64,000 nucleotides of DNA from Oxalobacteraceae bacterium (GCA_947454305.1 CANGJE010000002.1:30245-94244); one strand, 5' to 3'; shown: positions 26,533 through 36,570, counted from the first letter of the stretch. Numbers and translations: made by a program. The notes: generated by a model from the sequence alone, not told the origin.

Positions 26533-27690
26533 ATGAAACACGCGAAACGCCTCCTTTCCTCGCTCCTAGTAGCAACTGGACTTTTAATGTCTGGTTCTTC
26601 GTTTGCAGTTAACGACATGGCGGGTGGACCGGCAGTGCATGAACTGAACTTTCAGACGCCAGTGACTGCGATAGCTGCTGACATCTACGAGCTTCATGTA
26701 TGGATGATCGTCATCTGCGTAGCGATTTTTATTGCTGTGTTTGGCGTGATGTTTTACTCCATACTTAAGCACCGTAAATCGCTGGGTTACAAAGCAGCGA
26801 ATTTTCATGAAAGTACCACCGTAGAGATCGCTTGGACCGTTGTGCCATTCGTGATCGTTGTGTTGATGGCTTTGCCTGCCACAAAAACAGTGGTGGCGAT
26901 GAAGGACACATCCAACGCTGACATCACGATTAAAGCCACGGGCATGCAGTGGAAATGGGGTTACGACTACCTCAAAGGCGAAGGTGAGGGCGTCGCATTC
27001 CTATCTGCGCTCGCGACACCGCGTGAACAAATTCGCGGCGAAGCACCGAAAGGCGAAAACTATCTGTTGGAAGTCGACAATCCTTTAGTCGTTCCAGTGA
27101 ATAAAAAAATCCGTATCGTAACTACCGCCAATGACGTGATTCACGCTTGGGGCGTTCCGGCATTCGGCGTGAAACAAGATGCGATTCCTGGTTTTGTTCG
27201 CGATACATGGTTTAAAGCAGAAAAAATCGGTACCTTCCGTGGTAATTGCTATGAATTGTGCGGTAAAGAGCACGCGTTCATGCCTATCGTGGTGAATGTC
27301 GTTAGCGAGCAGGATTACGCAGCTTGGGTGGTTGAGAAGAAGAAGGCCATGGCATCCAACGCTGATGATCCAACCAAAACATGGACCGTCGCAGACTTAA
27401 CTGCGCGTGGTGAAAAAGTATATGCAGCGAATTGCGTAGCCTGTCATCAGGCCACAGGTAAAGGTGTTCCAGGTGCATTCCCTGCGCTGGACGGATCGCA
27501 AGTGGTCAATGGTATGCAAGAAGGACAGATCGCGATTTTGTTGAACGGTAAAAACGCTATGCCTTCATGGAAAGCGACCTTGTCCGACACTGAAATCGCT
27601 GCTGTTATTACCTACACCCGGAATAGCTGGAATAACAAAGCGTCCGACAATATTGTTCAACCAGCCGAAGTGCTGGCTGCGCGTAAGTAA
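26533..27690 (+). CDS. coxB: Cytochrome c oxidase subunit II with fused cytochrome c domain
   Basis: 385 residues. A signal peptide (cut after SFA) and two membrane helices (about residues 52-75 and 95-118) lead to a cupredoxin domain with the CuA ligands: His in DVIHAWGVPAFG and GNCYELCGKEHAFM with two Cys, His and Met. A C-terminal cytochrome c domain has NCVACHQATGKG and Met in KNAMPSW, so it is a caa3-type subunit. It takes electrons from cytochrome c. First structural gene of the oxidase operon. TGAGGA before the ATG is the ribosome-binding site. Confidence 0.96.
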   Translation: MKHAKRLLSSLLVATGLLMSGSSFAVNDMAGGPAVHELNFQTPVTAIAADIYELHVWMIVICVAIFIAVFGVMFYSILKHRKSLGYKAANFHESTTVEIAWTVVPFVIVVLMALPATKTVVAMKDTSNADITIKATGMQWKWGYDYLKGEGEGVAFLSALATPREQIRGEAPKGENYLLEVDNPLVVPVNKKIRIVTTANDVIHAWGVPAFGVKQDAIPGFVRDTWFKAEKIGTFRGNCYELCGKEHAFMPIVVNVVSEQDYAAWVVEKKKAMASNADDPTKTWTVADLTARGEKVYAANCVACHQATGKGVPGAFPALDGSQVVNGMQEGQIAILLNGKNAMPSWKATLSDTEIAAVITYTRNSWNNKASDNIVQPAEVLAARK

Positions 27691-27711
27691 TCGAGAAATC
27701 AGGAGAAACAG

Positions 27712-29307
27712 ATGAGCACAATGGATCACGCCCACGGTCACGCTGACGATCACGCGCACGACGATCATCATCCGCATGGATGGCGTCGCTGGTTGTACGC
27801 AACCAATCACAAAGATATCGGTACGCTGTATCTTTGGTTTTCTTTCTGCATGCTGCTAACAGGTGGCGTGCTTGCACTGGGTATTCGTGCTGAGTTGTTT
27901 AAACCAGGCTTGCAGTTGTTTCAGCCTGAGTTTTTCAATCAGTTGACCACCATGCACGGTCTGATCATGGTGTTTGGCGCGATCATGCCGGCATTCGTTG
28001 GTTTTGCTAACTGGATGATTCCACTCCAGATCGGCGCGGCAGATATGGCCTTTGCGCGAATGAATAACTTCTCATTCTGGCTGTTGCCTCCTGCGGCTAT
28101 TTTGCTGGTGTCCTCGTTCCTAATGCCTGGCGGCGCGACCGCAGCCGGCTGGACGCTGTATGCGCCATTGAGCACGCAGATGGGTATCGGTATGGACATG
28201 GGTATTTTCGCCATGCACATCATGGGTGCTTCGTCCATCATGGGTTCGATCAATATCGTTACAACGATTTTGAATATGCGCGCTCCTGGCATGACGTTGA
28301 TGAAGATGCCAATGTTTGCTTGGACATGGTTGATCACTGCGTATCTGTTGATCGCGGTAATGCCGGTGTTGGCTGGCGCGATCACTATGACACTGACAGA
28401 TCGTCATTTTGGTACGTCGTTCTTCAATGCCGCCGGTGGTGGTGACCCTGTGATGTACCAGCATATTTTCTGGTTCTTCGGTCACCCTGAGGTGTACATC
28501 ATGATTTTGCCTGCGTTCGGTATCGTTTCGCAGATCATTCCAGCGTTCGCTCGTAAGCCGCTGTTTGGTTACGAGTCGATGGTGTATGCAACATCATCAA
28601 TCGCGATTTTGTCCTTCATCGTTTGGGCGCACCACATGTTCGCCACCGGTATGCCGGTCACCAGTCAGCTGTTCTTTATGTACGCGACCATGCTGATCGC
28701 TGTGCCAACGGGCGTGAAAGTGTTCAACTGGATCGCAACAATGTGGCAAGGTTCAATGACTTTTGAAACACCGATGTTGTGGGCCGTTGGTTTTATTTTC
28801 GTGTTCACGATGGGCGGTTTTACTGGCTTGATCTGCGCGATTACACCGGTTGATATTCAGCTGCAAGATACGTATTACGTGGTGGCGCACTTCCACTACG
28901 TGTTGGTTGCAGGTTCCTTGTTTGCACTGTTCGCCGGTTTCTACTACTGGGGTCCTAAGTGGACAGGTTTCATGTACAACGAAACACGTGGCCAGATCCA
29001 TTTCTGGGCTTCATTAATCACTTTCAACGTCACCTTCTTCCCTATGCACTTCTTGGGCTTAGCAGGTATGCCACGTCGCTATGCTGACTACGCAGCTCAG
29101 TTCACCGACTTCAACATGATTGCCTCAATCGGCGCATTTGGATTTGGACTGTCGCAGGTTTATTTCTTGTTCTTCGTGGTCCTGCCATCGATTCGTGGCG
29201 GTGAAAAAGCGGCGGACAAGCCATGGGATGGCGCGGAAGGTTTGGAGTGGACTGTTCCTAGTCCTGCACCATTCCATACGTTTGAAACACCACCGACGGT
29301 TAAGTAA
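27712..29307 (+). CDS. ctaD: Cytochrome c oxidase subunit I
   Basis: 531 residues, twelve membrane helices. The heme a and a3/CuB ligands are visible: [10 protein letters not shown] (His), [10 protein letters not shown] with the His-Tyr crosslink pair, [10 protein letters not shown] with two His, and [12 protein letters not shown] with two His. The D-channel region and the K-channel Lys in the standard place are consistent with a proton-pumping aa3 oxidase. A His/Asp-rich N-terminus ([19 protein letters not shown]) is unusual in its length but occurs in relatives. It follows coxB by 21 bp. Confidence 0.97.
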   Translation: MSTMDHAHGHADDHAHDDHHPHGWRRWLYATNHKDIGTLYLWFSFCMLLTGGVLALGIRAELFKPGLQLFQPEFFNQLTTMHGLIMVFGAIMPAFVGFANWMIPLQIGAADMAFARMNNFSFWLLPPAAILLVSSFLMPGGATAAGWTLYAPLSTQMGIGMDMGIFAMHIMGASSIMGSINIVTTILNMRAPGMTLMKMPMFAWTWLITAYLLIAVMPVLAGAITMTLTDRHFGTSFFNAAGGGDPVMYQHIFWFFGHPEVYIMILPAFGIVSQIIPAFARKPLFGYESMVYATSSIAILSFIVWAHHMFATGMPVTSQLFFMYATMLIAVPTGVKVFNWIATMWQGSMTFETPMLWAVGFIFVFTMGGFTGLICAITPVDIQLQDTYYVVAHFHYVLVAGSLFALFAGFYYWGPKWTGFMYNETRGQIHFWASLITFNVTFFPMHFLGLAGMPRRYADYAAQFTDFNMIASIGAFGFGLSQVYFLFFVVLPSIRGGEKAADKPWDGAEGLEWTVPSPAPFHTFETPPTVK

Positions 29308-29372
29308 TCATGGATTCCGGCAGCGTGTGCTGCCGGTGTCGTTTATGAGCAGTATTCGCCGTAAGGATTTTT

Positions 29373-29498
29373 ATGTCTGAGCAAAGCAATTCAAGTAATT
29401 CAGGTAATTCACGTAACCTGCGCACAGCGTTGATCCTGTTATCAGTAGCGGTTGTTTTTTTTGTGGGTGTAATCCTTAAACATTCACTGCTGCGTTGA
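29373..29498 (+). CDS. Cytochrome oxidase small assembly protein (41 aa)
   Basis: ATG with an AAGGA site 6 bp upstream opens 41 codons between ctaD and ctaG. The product has a Ser/Asn-rich start (MSEQSNSSNSGNS) and one hydrophobic helix (ALILLSVAVVFFVGVIL) ending KHSLLR. Size, single helix and position match the small oxidase assembly protein of Burkholderiales. ctaG starts 3 bp after its stop. It was found by direct reading, as it is too short for most ORF cut-offs. Confidence 0.82.
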   Translation: MSEQSNSSNSGNSRNLRTALILLSVAVVFFVGVILKHSLLR

Positions 29499-29501
29499 TT
29501 T

Positions 29502-30068
29502 ATGACGGCAACTGAAGAGGCGCCTGGCCAGCGTCGCCAACGGCGTAATGTGCGCATGTTGGGCAAGCTGGCAGTCGTCGTTCTGGTGATGTTTGGTTTT
29601 GGTTACTCACTGGTGCCCTTGTACAAAAAGATTTGCGAGCTAACCGGTATTAATGTTCTCGCGGTGCAGGAAACAGTGAATGTCAAACCTGCGAATACGC
29701 AGGTAGACAGTAGCAGAATAATTACGGTGGAATTCGATGCGAATACCACCGGCCCATGGCGGTTTAAGCCACAGGTGAGCAGTATTCAGGTGCACCCCGG
29801 CGAGATGGCTCAGGTGGTGTATGAGGTGGTAAACACGCAGAGCAGGGCAATGGAAGCGCAGGCGATTCCTAGCTATGCTCCGCAAGAAGCTGCAGCGCAT
29901 TTTCGTAAGCTGGAATGTTTTTGTTTTAAACAGCAAACGCTGGCGCCGAATGAAGTTAGGCAAATGCCGGTCAGTTTTTATATTGACCCCGCGTTACCAA
30001 AGAATGTGAAGACGATTACTTTGTCGTACACCTTCTTTGAAGTGGGTGCCAAGGGCAAGGCGAGCTAA
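29502..30068 (+). CDS. ctaG: Cytochrome c oxidase assembly protein CtaG (Cox11)
   Basis: 188 residues: a short cytoplasmic start, one membrane helix (about residues 24-41) and a periplasmic immunoglobulin-like domain. The copper motif is LECFCFKQQ (Cys-x-Cys), and SFYIDPALP follows. Cox11 delivers copper to CuB of subunit I. It is transcribed with ctaD, the small assembly gene and ctaE. Confidence 0.94.
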   Translation: MTATEEAPGQRRQRRNVRMLGKLAVVVLVMFGFGYSLVPLYKKICELTGINVLAVQETVNVKPANTQVDSSRIITVEFDANTTGPWRFKPQVSSIQVHPGEMAQVVYEVVNTQSRAMEAQAIPSYAPQEAAAHFRKLECFCFKQQTLAPNEVRQMPVSFYIDPALPKNVKTITLSYTFFEVGAKGKAS

Positions 30069-30080
30069 GAGGCGATAGCA

Positions 30081-30296
30081 GTGGACGATTTGAAGCAAGC
30101 AACGCAGCGCAAGATGTCATTCGGTGCAACAGCGAAAGCGGTACTGTGGTCATTTTTCGGTGTGCGCAAGAAAAGTGGTTTCGAGGAAGATACGCAAAAG
30201 TTGAATCCGCTTCACGTCATTATTGCGGGTGTCATTGCGGCGGTCTTGTTTGTGTTGACGCTGCTTACGTTAGTAAAGATAGTGGTGGCAAAGTAG
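30081..30296 (+). CDS. DUF2970 small membrane protein
   Basis: 71 residues from a GTG start with GAGG about 8 bp before it. It has a soluble N-terminus (SFGATAKAVLWSFFGVRKKSG) and one C-terminal membrane helix (VIIAGVIAAVLFVLTLLTLV). DUF2970 is a standard member of betaproteobacterial oxidase clusters between ctaG and ctaE. It may assist oxidase assembly; no direct function is known. Confidence 0.85.
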   Translation: MDDLKQATQRKMSFGATAKAVLWSFFGVRKKSGFEEDTQKLNPLHVIIAGVIAAVLFVLTLLTLVKIVVAK

Positions 30297-30367
30297 GCTG
30301 AAAAAAAATTAATAAGTCGGTCCTGCAACATAAGTAAATTTTTGAACACTGTAATCAGGGGAAGTCG

Positions 30368-31228
30368 ATGAGCACTCAACAAGGCCAAGCGCCGTATTAC
30401 TTCGTACCAGGTCCTTCCAAATGGCCAGTACTGATGGGCACCGCACTGCTGGTGACTATGGCCGGCGCGTCAGCTTGGGTCAATGGCTATGGGTTTGGTA
30501 AGCCTTTGAACTTTATTGGAATTTTGTCAGCGCTGACTGTGCTGTATTTTTGGTTTGGTGATGCCATCGCCGAATCCGAGGGTGGCCTATACAACGCTCG
30601 TATCGATACCTCGTATCGCTGGAGCATGAGCTGGTTTATTTTTTCCGAAGTCATGTTCTTCGGCGCATTTTTCGGAGCCTTGTTTTATGCGCGTACGATT
30701 TCGATGCCTTGGTTAGCCGATCTTGATCATAAATTTTTGTGGCCTGATTTTGCAGCGAACTGGGGTAACACCGGCCCAGCAGGAACGATCGATAAATTTG
30801 AAACGATGGGTCCGTTCCCTATCCCAACGATCAACACGGCATTGCTGTTGACTTCGGGAGTGACGCTGACAATTTCTCACCATGCCTTGCGTGTTGGTGA
30901 CCGCAGCAAAACAGCGTTTTGGTTGGCTGCGACTATTCTGCTTGGCGCGGTTTTTATGGCTTGCCAGGCGTATGAATACCATCACGCGTACACTGAACTC
31001 AATTTGAAACTGACATCCGGTATTTACGGCTCCACCTTTTTCATGCTGACGGGTTTTCACGGTTTTCACGTGACCATGGGCGCGATTATGCTGTCGGTTG
31101 TTTTGTATCGCGTAATGAAAGGCCATTTCACTGCCGACCATCATTTTGCGTTTGAAGGTGCCGCATGGTATTGGCACTTTGTTGACGTAGTCTGGCTTGG
31201 CTTGTACGTAGTTGTGTACTGGCTGTAA
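30368..31228 (+). CDS. ctaE: Cytochrome c oxidase subunit III
   Basis: 286 residues, seven predicted membrane helices. Landmarks are WSMSWFIFSEVMFFGAFFGA with the conserved Glu, a stretch with SSGVTLTISHHAL-like sequence (SGVTLTISHHALR), YEYHHAYTELN, FFMLTGFHGFHV and the end WHFVDVVWLGLYVVVY. It stabilises subunit I during turnover. Last gene of the first oxidase unit; a strong terminator follows. Confidence 0.96.
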   Translation: MSTQQGQAPYYFVPGPSKWPVLMGTALLVTMAGASAWVNGYGFGKPLNFIGILSALTVLYFWFGDAIAESEGGLYNARIDTSYRWSMSWFIFSEVMFFGAFFGALFYARTISMPWLADLDHKFLWPDFAANWGNTGPAGTIDKFETMGPFPIPTINTALLLTSGVTLTISHHALRVGDRSKTAFWLAATILLGAVFMACQAYEYHHAYTELNLKLTSGIYGSTFFMLTGFHGFHVTMGAIMLSVVLYRVMKGHFTADHHFAFEGAAWYWHFVDVVWLGLYVVVYWL

Positions 31229-31240
31229 GACACTAGGCAT

Positions 31241-31271
31241 AAAAAAAGCCGCACTTCGGTGCGGCTTTTTT
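31241..31271 (+). terminator. Bidirectional rho-independent terminator
   Basis: Stem AAAGCCGCAC/GTGCGGCTTT with a TTCG loop, flanked by A and T runs, between ctaE and the converging DUF2909 gene. Confidence 0.93.
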
Positions 31272-31288
31272 ACTGGTGCGACGTGGAT

Positions 31289-31492
31289 TTAATACATGAT
31301 GCCCGTGGGTTTTATATAGCCGAGGCGATACGCTGTCAGCAAAAGTAAAAACATCAGTATGGAAAATCCTACTCGCAATGCGAGGGCATATACGGTGCGA
31401 TTACTTTTTCCTTTGTCGCGCATCAGGAAAAAAAGTGCGGATCCTAGACTGGCGATGATTAAGATAAAGCCGAGAGCTACAAGAATTTTCAT
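31289..31492 (-). CDS. Twin transmembrane helix protein (DUF2909)
   Basis: 67 residues with two hydrophobic helices (ILVALGFILIIASLGSALFFL and VGFSILMFLLLLTAYRLGYI, read in parts) joined by a basic loop RDKGKSNRT. This is the DUF2909 small protein, normally encoded on the opposite strand between ctaE and the SURF1 gene, as here. It may help oxidase assembly or membrane organisation; no activity is known. It is divergent from the SURF1 gene with 59 bp between. Confidence 0.85.
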   Translation of the reverse strand: MKILVALGFILIIASLGSALFFLMRDKGKSNRTVYALALRVGFSILMFLLLLTAYRLGYIKPTGIMY

Positions 31493-31551
31493 AAGAGCAG
31501 ACGCAATCTTTGACGCCGTAGCGCTGTAGTGAATTTATAACTGACATTCTA

Positions 31552-32265
31552 ATGCGATTAAGCTTTCGTTTCCGATGGGTGCCGTTTATTGCTGCTACGC
31601 TGGTAGTGGCCGTTGGCGTATCGCTAGGGAATTGGCAGCTTAGACGTGCGGAACAAAAACTCGCTCTGCAGCAGCAGATGTCGGCACGTGCTGAATTCGT
31701 TCCAGTTAACGTGAATGCGCTGGCGCCAGCGCAGCCGCCAGAAGAATTTCGGCGTGTAGTAGCCGAGGGTGAATTCATTTCTTCCTGGGCGGTTTATTTA
31801 GACAACCGCCCGTATCAAGGCAAGGCAGGTTTTTACCTTTTGATGCCTTTCAAGCTAGCGGCTAATGAGCAGTCGGTACTGGTTTTGCGTGGCTGGTTTC
31901 CGCGTGACGCATCTGATCGTGAACGAATTCCAACTATCGCTGTACCCAAGGGTGTAATTCGCCTTGAAGGTCGCGTGCGAACTACAACGGGTAAGTTGAT
32001 GCAGTTAGGTGAAGCGGCCGCACTACAGCCGGGAGCCATTGCGCAGAATGTAGATATCGCAGAATTTGCCCGTGCCAGCAAATTATCGTTACAGACTTTT
32101 ATAATCGAGCAAACCAACGATGCAGCGGATGATTTGGTACGTGATTGGCCCACGCCATCAGTCGGTATCGATACACACAAAGGCTATGCCTTCCAATGGT
32201 ATGGATTAGCCCTCGTTGCCGCTGTTTTTTTTCTATTGACGGGATTCAAACGTGCAAGCAACTGA
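31552..32265 (+). CDS. SURF1-family cytochrome oxidase assembly protein
   Basis: 237 residues. Two membrane helices lie at the ends (IAATLVVAVGVSLGNW and WYGLALVAAVFFLLTG) with a periplasmic loop between. SURF1 landmarks are GNWQLRRAEQK, VYLDNRPYQGKAGF, VLRGWFPRD and the end KGYAFQWYGLA. The family helps insert heme a into subunit I. Its 3' end overlaps the next gene by 14 bp. Confidence 0.93.
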   Translation: MRLSFRFRWVPFIAATLVVAVGVSLGNWQLRRAEQKLALQQQMSARAEFVPVNVNALAPAQPPEEFRRVVAEGEFISSWAVYLDNRPYQGKAGFYLLMPFKLAANEQSVLVLRGWFPRDASDRERIPTIAVPKGVIRLEGRVRTTTGKLMQLGEAAALQPGAIAQNVDIAEFARASKLSLQTFIIEQTNDAADDLVRDWPTPSVGIDTHKGYAFQWYGLALVAAVFFLLTGFKRASN

Positions 32266-32857
32266 AGTAACGACTACGAAGGCGCCCAGCCGAGGCCGCA
32301 AGATGTTTTTTCTTGTATTGGCGATCTGTGCTGCGCCCATGATTTTTTCGTATTTAACGTATTACGTGATTAAGCCTGAGGGCCGCACCAACTATGGCGA
32401 AATCATTGACCCGCGTAAGTATCCGATTCCCGATTTAGGTGGCGCATCACTCGATGGCAAACCTGCGAGCCTGGAGCAATTTAAAGGTAAATGGATACTG
32501 CTGCAGGTAGATGCAGCGGATTGTCAGAAGGCGTGTGCGCAAAAATTGTATTACATGCGTCAGCTGCGCTTAACGCAAGGTAAAGAAATGGATCGCATTG
32601 AACGCGTATGGTTGATCACCGATGATGCTCCGCTCGATATCGCGCAAATGAAAGAATATGATGGCACACAGTTTTTACGTGTCGATGCGCAAAAATTGGC
32701 TGCTTGGTTGCCCGTAGCGGAAGGCACCAAAGCGAGCGATCATCTCTATATGATTGATCCATTAGGTAACTTGATGATGCGTTTCCCAAAAGATCCCGAC
32801 GCTAACAAAATTAAAAAAGATATTAGTCGCCTGCTCAAAGCTTCCAGCATAGGCTAA
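32252..32857 (+). CDS. Membrane-anchored Sco-like protein
   Basis: 201 residues from a GTG start inside the end of the SURF1 gene. One N-terminal helix (FLVLAICAAPMIFSYLTYYV) leads to a thioredoxin-like domain. It carries Cys-x3-Cys (DCQKACAQ, near residue 90) and a His in ASDHLYMID at the place of the third Sco copper ligand (compare IDHTAGSYV in the Sco protein at 34920). In other genomes such genes are often labelled only as membrane proteins. The ligand set suggests a second copper chaperone or thiol reductase for the oxidase. Confidence 0.75.
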   Translation: MQATEVTTTKAPSRGRKMFFLVLAICAAPMIFSYLTYYVIKPEGRTNYGEIIDPRKYPIPDLGGASLDGKPASLEQFKGKWILLQVDAADCQKACAQKLYYMRQLRLTQGKEMDRIERVWLITDDAPLDIAQMKEYDGTQFLRVDAQKLAAWLPVAEGTKASDHLYMIDPLGNLMMRFPKDPDANKIKKDISRLLKASSIG

Positions 32858-32861
32858 TGCT

Positions 32862-34004
32862 ATGTGGATCGTCTTAGCCCTTAAAGGTTTATTGGTGGCT
32901 TTAGTGCCCGCGACGTTGGTGTATTTGTCGCGCGGTAGCGATCGCTATCGTAAGCTGGCATGGGTAATGGTTTTTTTTACGTTTGATTTAATTGTTTTTG
33001 GCGCGTTTACTCGCTTAACCGATTCAGGACTCGGTTGTCCCGATTGGCCAGGCTGCTACGGTGAAGCTAATCCTTTTTTAGCTCACGAAGAAATCAATGC
33101 GGCTCAAACATTACAGCCAACTGGCCCAGTAACGGTTTTTAAAGCGTGGATAGAAATGATCCATCGCTACCTAGCGATGGGTGTAGGTGTGTTAATCATT
33201 GCTACGTTGCTGATTGCGTGGCGCTTGTCACGACAAACAACGGAACAATTAACAGATCAAAAAGAACAATTAACAGATCGCCGTTATTCGCCACGATTGC
33301 CTGCGCTGCTGCTGCTGTTTGTTTGTGTTCAGGGAGCCTTTGGCGCATGGACAGTCACGCTAAAACTACAGCCAGTGATTGTGACGATTCATCTCTTGTT
33401 GGGTATGTCGCTGCTGTCGTTATTGACTTGGCACGCCATGATACAAAATCCGCTGACTATGGTTCATGACGATGCTGCGACTATGCGTGGTCCAGCGTTG
33501 CTGTCGTTAGTGGTTTTGTTTATGCAAATTGCTTTAGGTGGTTGGGTCAGCACGAATTATTCAGCGTTGGCCTGTGGAGGTTTCCCTTTGTGTCAGGGTT
33601 CGTTAATGCCTGAGATGGATTGGGCGCAAGGCTTCAGTTTGTGGCGACATCTGGGAATGACCTCGGCCGGCGACTATCTGCCATTTGGTGCATTGGTTGC
33701 GATTCATTGGGCGCATCGCAACTTTGCCCTGATTGTTGTTGCCGTGGTGGCCTGGACCAGCCATAGGGCGCGCAAAATCGAAGGCTTACGCACCGTCTCT
33801 AGAGCGATTTCGTGGGTGATTTTGATTCAGCTAGCCACGGGTATTTCCACGGTCTTGTTGGATTGGCCACTAGCGCTTGCCGTCGTGCATAACGCAGGTG
33901 CGGCAGCGCTGTTAATCCTGCTCGTCATGCTAAACTATCTTATTGTTTTTTCTACGAAAAGCGCTGACTATGAGCCTCGCTCAGTGAGTACTTTTCCAGC
34001 CTAA
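32862..34004 (+). CDS. ctaA: Heme A synthase (COX15/CtaA)
   Basis: 380 residues, eight predicted membrane helices in two similar four-helix halves. Landmarks are [21 protein letters not shown] and [11 protein letters not shown] in the first half, [21 protein letters not shown] and [12 protein letters not shown] in the second (each read in shorter parts), with the heme-ligand His residues. It oxidises the C8 methyl group of heme O to make heme A. The middle loop ([15 protein letters not shown]) holds a short repeat, LTDQ/LTDR. Directly followed by ctaB. Confidence 0.94.
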   Translation: MWIVLALKGLLVALVPATLVYLSRGSDRYRKLAWVMVFFTFDLIVFGAFTRLTDSGLGCPDWPGCYGEANPFLAHEEINAAQTLQPTGPVTVFKAWIEMIHRYLAMGVGVLIIATLLIAWRLSRQTTEQLTDQKEQLTDRRYSPRLPALLLLFVCVQGAFGAWTVTLKLQPVIVTIHLLLGMSLLSLLTWHAMIQNPLTMVHDDAATMRGPALLSLVVLFMQIALGGWVSTNYSALACGGFPLCQGSLMPEMDWAQGFSLWRHLGMTSAGDYLPFGALVAIHWAHRNFALIVVAVVAWTSHRARKIEGLRTVSRAISWVILIQLATGISTVLLDWPLALAVVHNAGAAALLILLVMLNYLIVFSTKSADYEPRSVSTFPA

Positions 34005-34014
34005 GTTTCATTCC

Positions 34015-34899
34015 ATGACCACCCTGACCATCCAGCAAAATCGAATCGCTCAATACTGGGCGCTGACCAAGCCGCGGGTTACTCAGCTGGCCGTTTTTTG
34101 CGCCGTGATTGGGATGTTCCTTGCAACGCCCGGATTACCTGACTGGCGCTTGTTGATCGCTGCCACGGTGGGTATCTGGTTGTTAGCAGGTGCAGCTTTT
34201 GCGATTAACTGCCTAGTTGAGCGCGAAATTGATTCGCGCATGGCGCGCACTGCGCGTCGCCCTATGGCACGTGGCGAAATTACCGTGGTACAGACACTCG
34301 CTTTTTCAGGTGTGATCGGTGGCGCTGGCATGTGGGTGCTGTACAACCTGGTGAATCCGCTAACGATGTGGCTGACATTCGCTACCTTTGTTGGCTATGC
34401 AGTCATCTACACCATCATTCTTAAACCTGCGACACCGCAGAATATTGTGATTGGTGGTTTGTCGGGCGCGATGCCGCCGGCCTTAGGTTGGGCTGCCATC
34501 GCGAATGACGTAACGATGCAAGCGTGGATACTGGTTCTGATTATTTTTGTTTGGACCCCGCCGCATTTTTGGGCTTTGGCACTGTATCGTCGTGATGATT
34601 ACGCGAAGTCAGGCTTGCCTATGCTACCCATTACGCATGGCATGGAGTTCACGCGTTTTCATGTGTGGTTGTACACAATCATTTTGGTAGCAACTTCTTT
34701 GCTTCCTTACGCTGTTCGCATGAGTGGCCTCATGTACCTCATCAGCGCTTCTGTATTAGGTTTAATTTTTCTTTGGTACGCATGGCGTATCTGGCGTCAC
34801 TATGATGATCTGTTGGCGCGCAAAGCCTTCGCGTATTCCATCATCTATCTCTCGTTGCTGTTCGCTGCTTTGCTAATCGATCATTACTTGCCTTACTGA
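34015..34899 (+). CDS. ctaB: Protoheme IX farnesyltransferase
   Basis: 294-residue UbiA-family enzyme with about nine membrane helices. It farnesylates heme B to make heme O. The two Asp-rich sites are [19 protein letters not shown] near residue 65 and the [15 protein letters not shown] stretch near residue 197. The first helix begins [10 protein letters not shown], the standard start. Acts just before CtaA in heme A synthesis. Confidence 0.95.
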   Translation: MTTLTIQQNRIAQYWALTKPRVTQLAVFCAVIGMFLATPGLPDWRLLIAATVGIWLLAGAAFAINCLVEREIDSRMARTARRPMARGEITVVQTLAFSGVIGGAGMWVLYNLVNPLTMWLTFATFVGYAVIYTIILKPATPQNIVIGGLSGAMPPALGWAAIANDVTMQAWILVLIIFVWTPPHFWALALYRRDDYAKSGLPMLPITHGMEFTRFHVWLYTIILVATSLLPYAVRMSGLMYLISASVLGLIFLWYAWRIWRHYDDLLARKAFAYSIIYLSLLFAALLIDHYLPY

Positions 34900-34919
34900 T
34901 CCAACAAGCTACATTCTCT

Positions 34920-35516
34920 ATGCGACATTTTCTTTTATGGCTGTGTTGCTTCTTGGCTTTAACAGGCTGTGAAAAGCCTCAGACTCCCAAAGTCCCTTTC
35001 GCTAATACCGATATCACCGGCTTGGATTACGCGAAAGGTTTTTCGCTGACGGATCACAACGGAAAACTACGTACGCTGGCCGATTTTAAAGGCAAAGTCG
35101 TCGTTGTTTTTTTTGGCTATACCCACTGTCCGGATGTGTGCCCGACCACCTTGGCTGAGTTAGCAGGCATCAAGAAAGCTTTAGGCTCTGAGGCAGAGCG
35201 TTTACAGGTGATCTTCATTACCTTAGATCCCGAGCGTGATACGCCTGAGTTAATGGCTGGCTTTGTACCTGCCTTTGATTCTAGTTTTCTGGGTCTGTGG
35301 GGCGAGCAAGCGGTCATCGACAAAGTCGCAAAAGACTTCAAAGTGTTTGCACAAAAAGTTCCGAGTAAAGATGGCAAGAGCTACACCATCGATCACACCG
35401 CAGGTAGTTATGTGTTTGATGATCAGGGTCGCATACGTTTGTTTGTCAGGCATGGTCAAGGCGGTGATGGCTTCCAGAAGGATTTGCAGCGCTTGTTAGC
35501 GGGGAATGCTGCCTAA
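34920..35516 (+). CDS. SCO1/SenC copper chaperone lipoprotein
   Basis: 198 residues with a lipoprotein signal (LALTGC lipobox, Cys at about 17). The thioredoxin-fold domain has the Sco motif FGYTHCPDVCPTT (Cys-x3-Cys) and His in IDHTAGSYV. It loads or reduces the CuA site of subunit II. Last gene of the oxidase cluster; a strong terminator follows. A second, more divergent Sco-like gene lies at 32252. Confidence 0.93.
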   Translation: MRHFLLWLCCFLALTGCEKPQTPKVPFANTDITGLDYAKGFSLTDHNGKLRTLADFKGKVVVVFFGYTHCPDVCPTTLAELAGIKKALGSEAERLQVIFITLDPERDTPELMAGFVPAFDSSFLGLWGEQAVIDKVAKDFKVFAQKVPSKDGKSYTIDHTAGSYVFDDQGRIRLFVRHGQGGDGFQKDLQRLLAGNAA

Positions 35517-35556
35517 GATGATGCGATTCGGTGATGCTTCGTACTGATCGCCAAAA

Positions 35557-35589
35557 TAAAAAGCGCCCGACTCGCGGGCGCTTTTTTTA
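35557..35589 (+). terminator. Bidirectional rho-independent terminator
   Basis: Stem AAAGCGCCCG/CGGGCGCTTT with loop ACTCG and flanking A and T runs, between the converging sco and rpoH genes. Confidence 0.93.
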
Positions 35590-35602
35590 TGCCGTTACAG
35601 CG

Positions 35603-36502
35603 TTATGCATACTCGGCTAACGACGCTTTCATCTTCTTCATAGCAGCGGTTTCAATTTGACGAATACGTTCAGCGGAAACGCCAAACTCATCAGCTAACT
35701 CATGCAGCGTCGCGCCCGATCCATCATCATTTGCCAACCAACGCGCTTCGACAATACGGCGTGAGCGATCATCTAGTTTAGCCAGTGCAGCTTCCAAACC
35801 TTCAGACTGCAAGTGATCGAACTGTTTAGCTTCAAGTACTTTGTGTGGTTCTGAATGCTCGGCCGACAAATAAGAAATCGGTGCGTAGTGATCATCTTCA
35901 TCATCGGTAGGCGCTTCAAGAGCCACATCGCGGCCAGCCATGCGCATTTCCATTTCGATGACTTCTTCGCGTTTGACCTTTAGCGTTGCAGCCAAGTCGT
36001 CGACCTGATCAGGCGTCATTGCATCCAAGCCTGGCTTGTGACTACGCAGATTAAAAAATAATTTGCGCTGAGCTTTGGTGGTGGCCAGTTTGACCATACG
36101 CCAGTTACGCAAAATATATTCGTGAATTTCTGCTTTGATCCAATGCATCGCATACGAGACCAGACGTACACCTTGTTCAGGGTCGTAACGTTTTACCGCT
36201 TTCATCAAGCCGACGTTACCTTCTTGAATAAGGTCGGCGTGAGGCAAGCCATAACCGAGATAGCCGCGTGCGATTGAAACCACGAGTCGCAGGTGAGAAA
36301 CGATTAGCGCTTGTGCAGCGGCTAGATCATTGTCGTTACGCAGGCGACGAGCAAGTGACAACTCTTCTTCTTGCGTGAGCAGTGGCAGATGATTGACAGC
36401 AGAAATATAAGCTTCGATATTCCCGAGGTTGACGGGAAAACCTAAAGCCAGCGGCTGACTACCAGCCGGCACAAGTGCTGACGAAGCGGACAAAGCAGAC
36501 AT
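35603..36502 (-). CDS. rpoH: Heat-shock sigma factor RpoH (sigma-32)
   Basis: 299 residues. Region 2 has ADLIQEGNVGLMKAV and YAMHWIKAEIHEYI. The RpoH box is QRKLFFNLR near residue 140, which separates it from other sigma factors. Region 4 ends with the helix-turn-helix LADEFGVSAERIRQIE. It directs transcription of chaperone and protease genes. The start is the ATG at 36502 with a strong AAGGAG site; 25 codons of upstream open frame do not look like RpoH. A perfect CIRCE operator lies 69 bp upstream. Confidence 0.96.
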   Translation of the reverse strand: MSALSASSALVPAGSQPLALGFPVNLGNIEAYISAVNHLPLLTQEEELSLARRLRNDNDLAAAQALIVSHLRLVVSIARGYLGYGLPHADLIQEGNVGLMKAVKRYDPEQGVRLVSYAMHWIKAEIHEYILRNWRMVKLATTKAQRKLFFNLRSHKPGLDAMTPDQVDDLAATLKVKREEVIEMEMRMAGRDVALEAPTDDEDDHYAPISYLSAEHSEPHKVLEAKQFDHLQSEGLEAALAKLDDRSRRIVEARWLANDDGSGATLHELADEFGVSAERIRQIETAAMKKMKASLAEYA

Positions 36503-36570
36503 GGATTCTCCTTGATTAGACCGTTGGGCTTGGTGTCTTAATGACCATCCGCACCCATATGACCCTAATT

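Noticed and set aside
30713..31240. 175-codon ORF antisense to ctaE
   Set aside because: Membrane-gene shadow; ctaE is certain on the plus strand.
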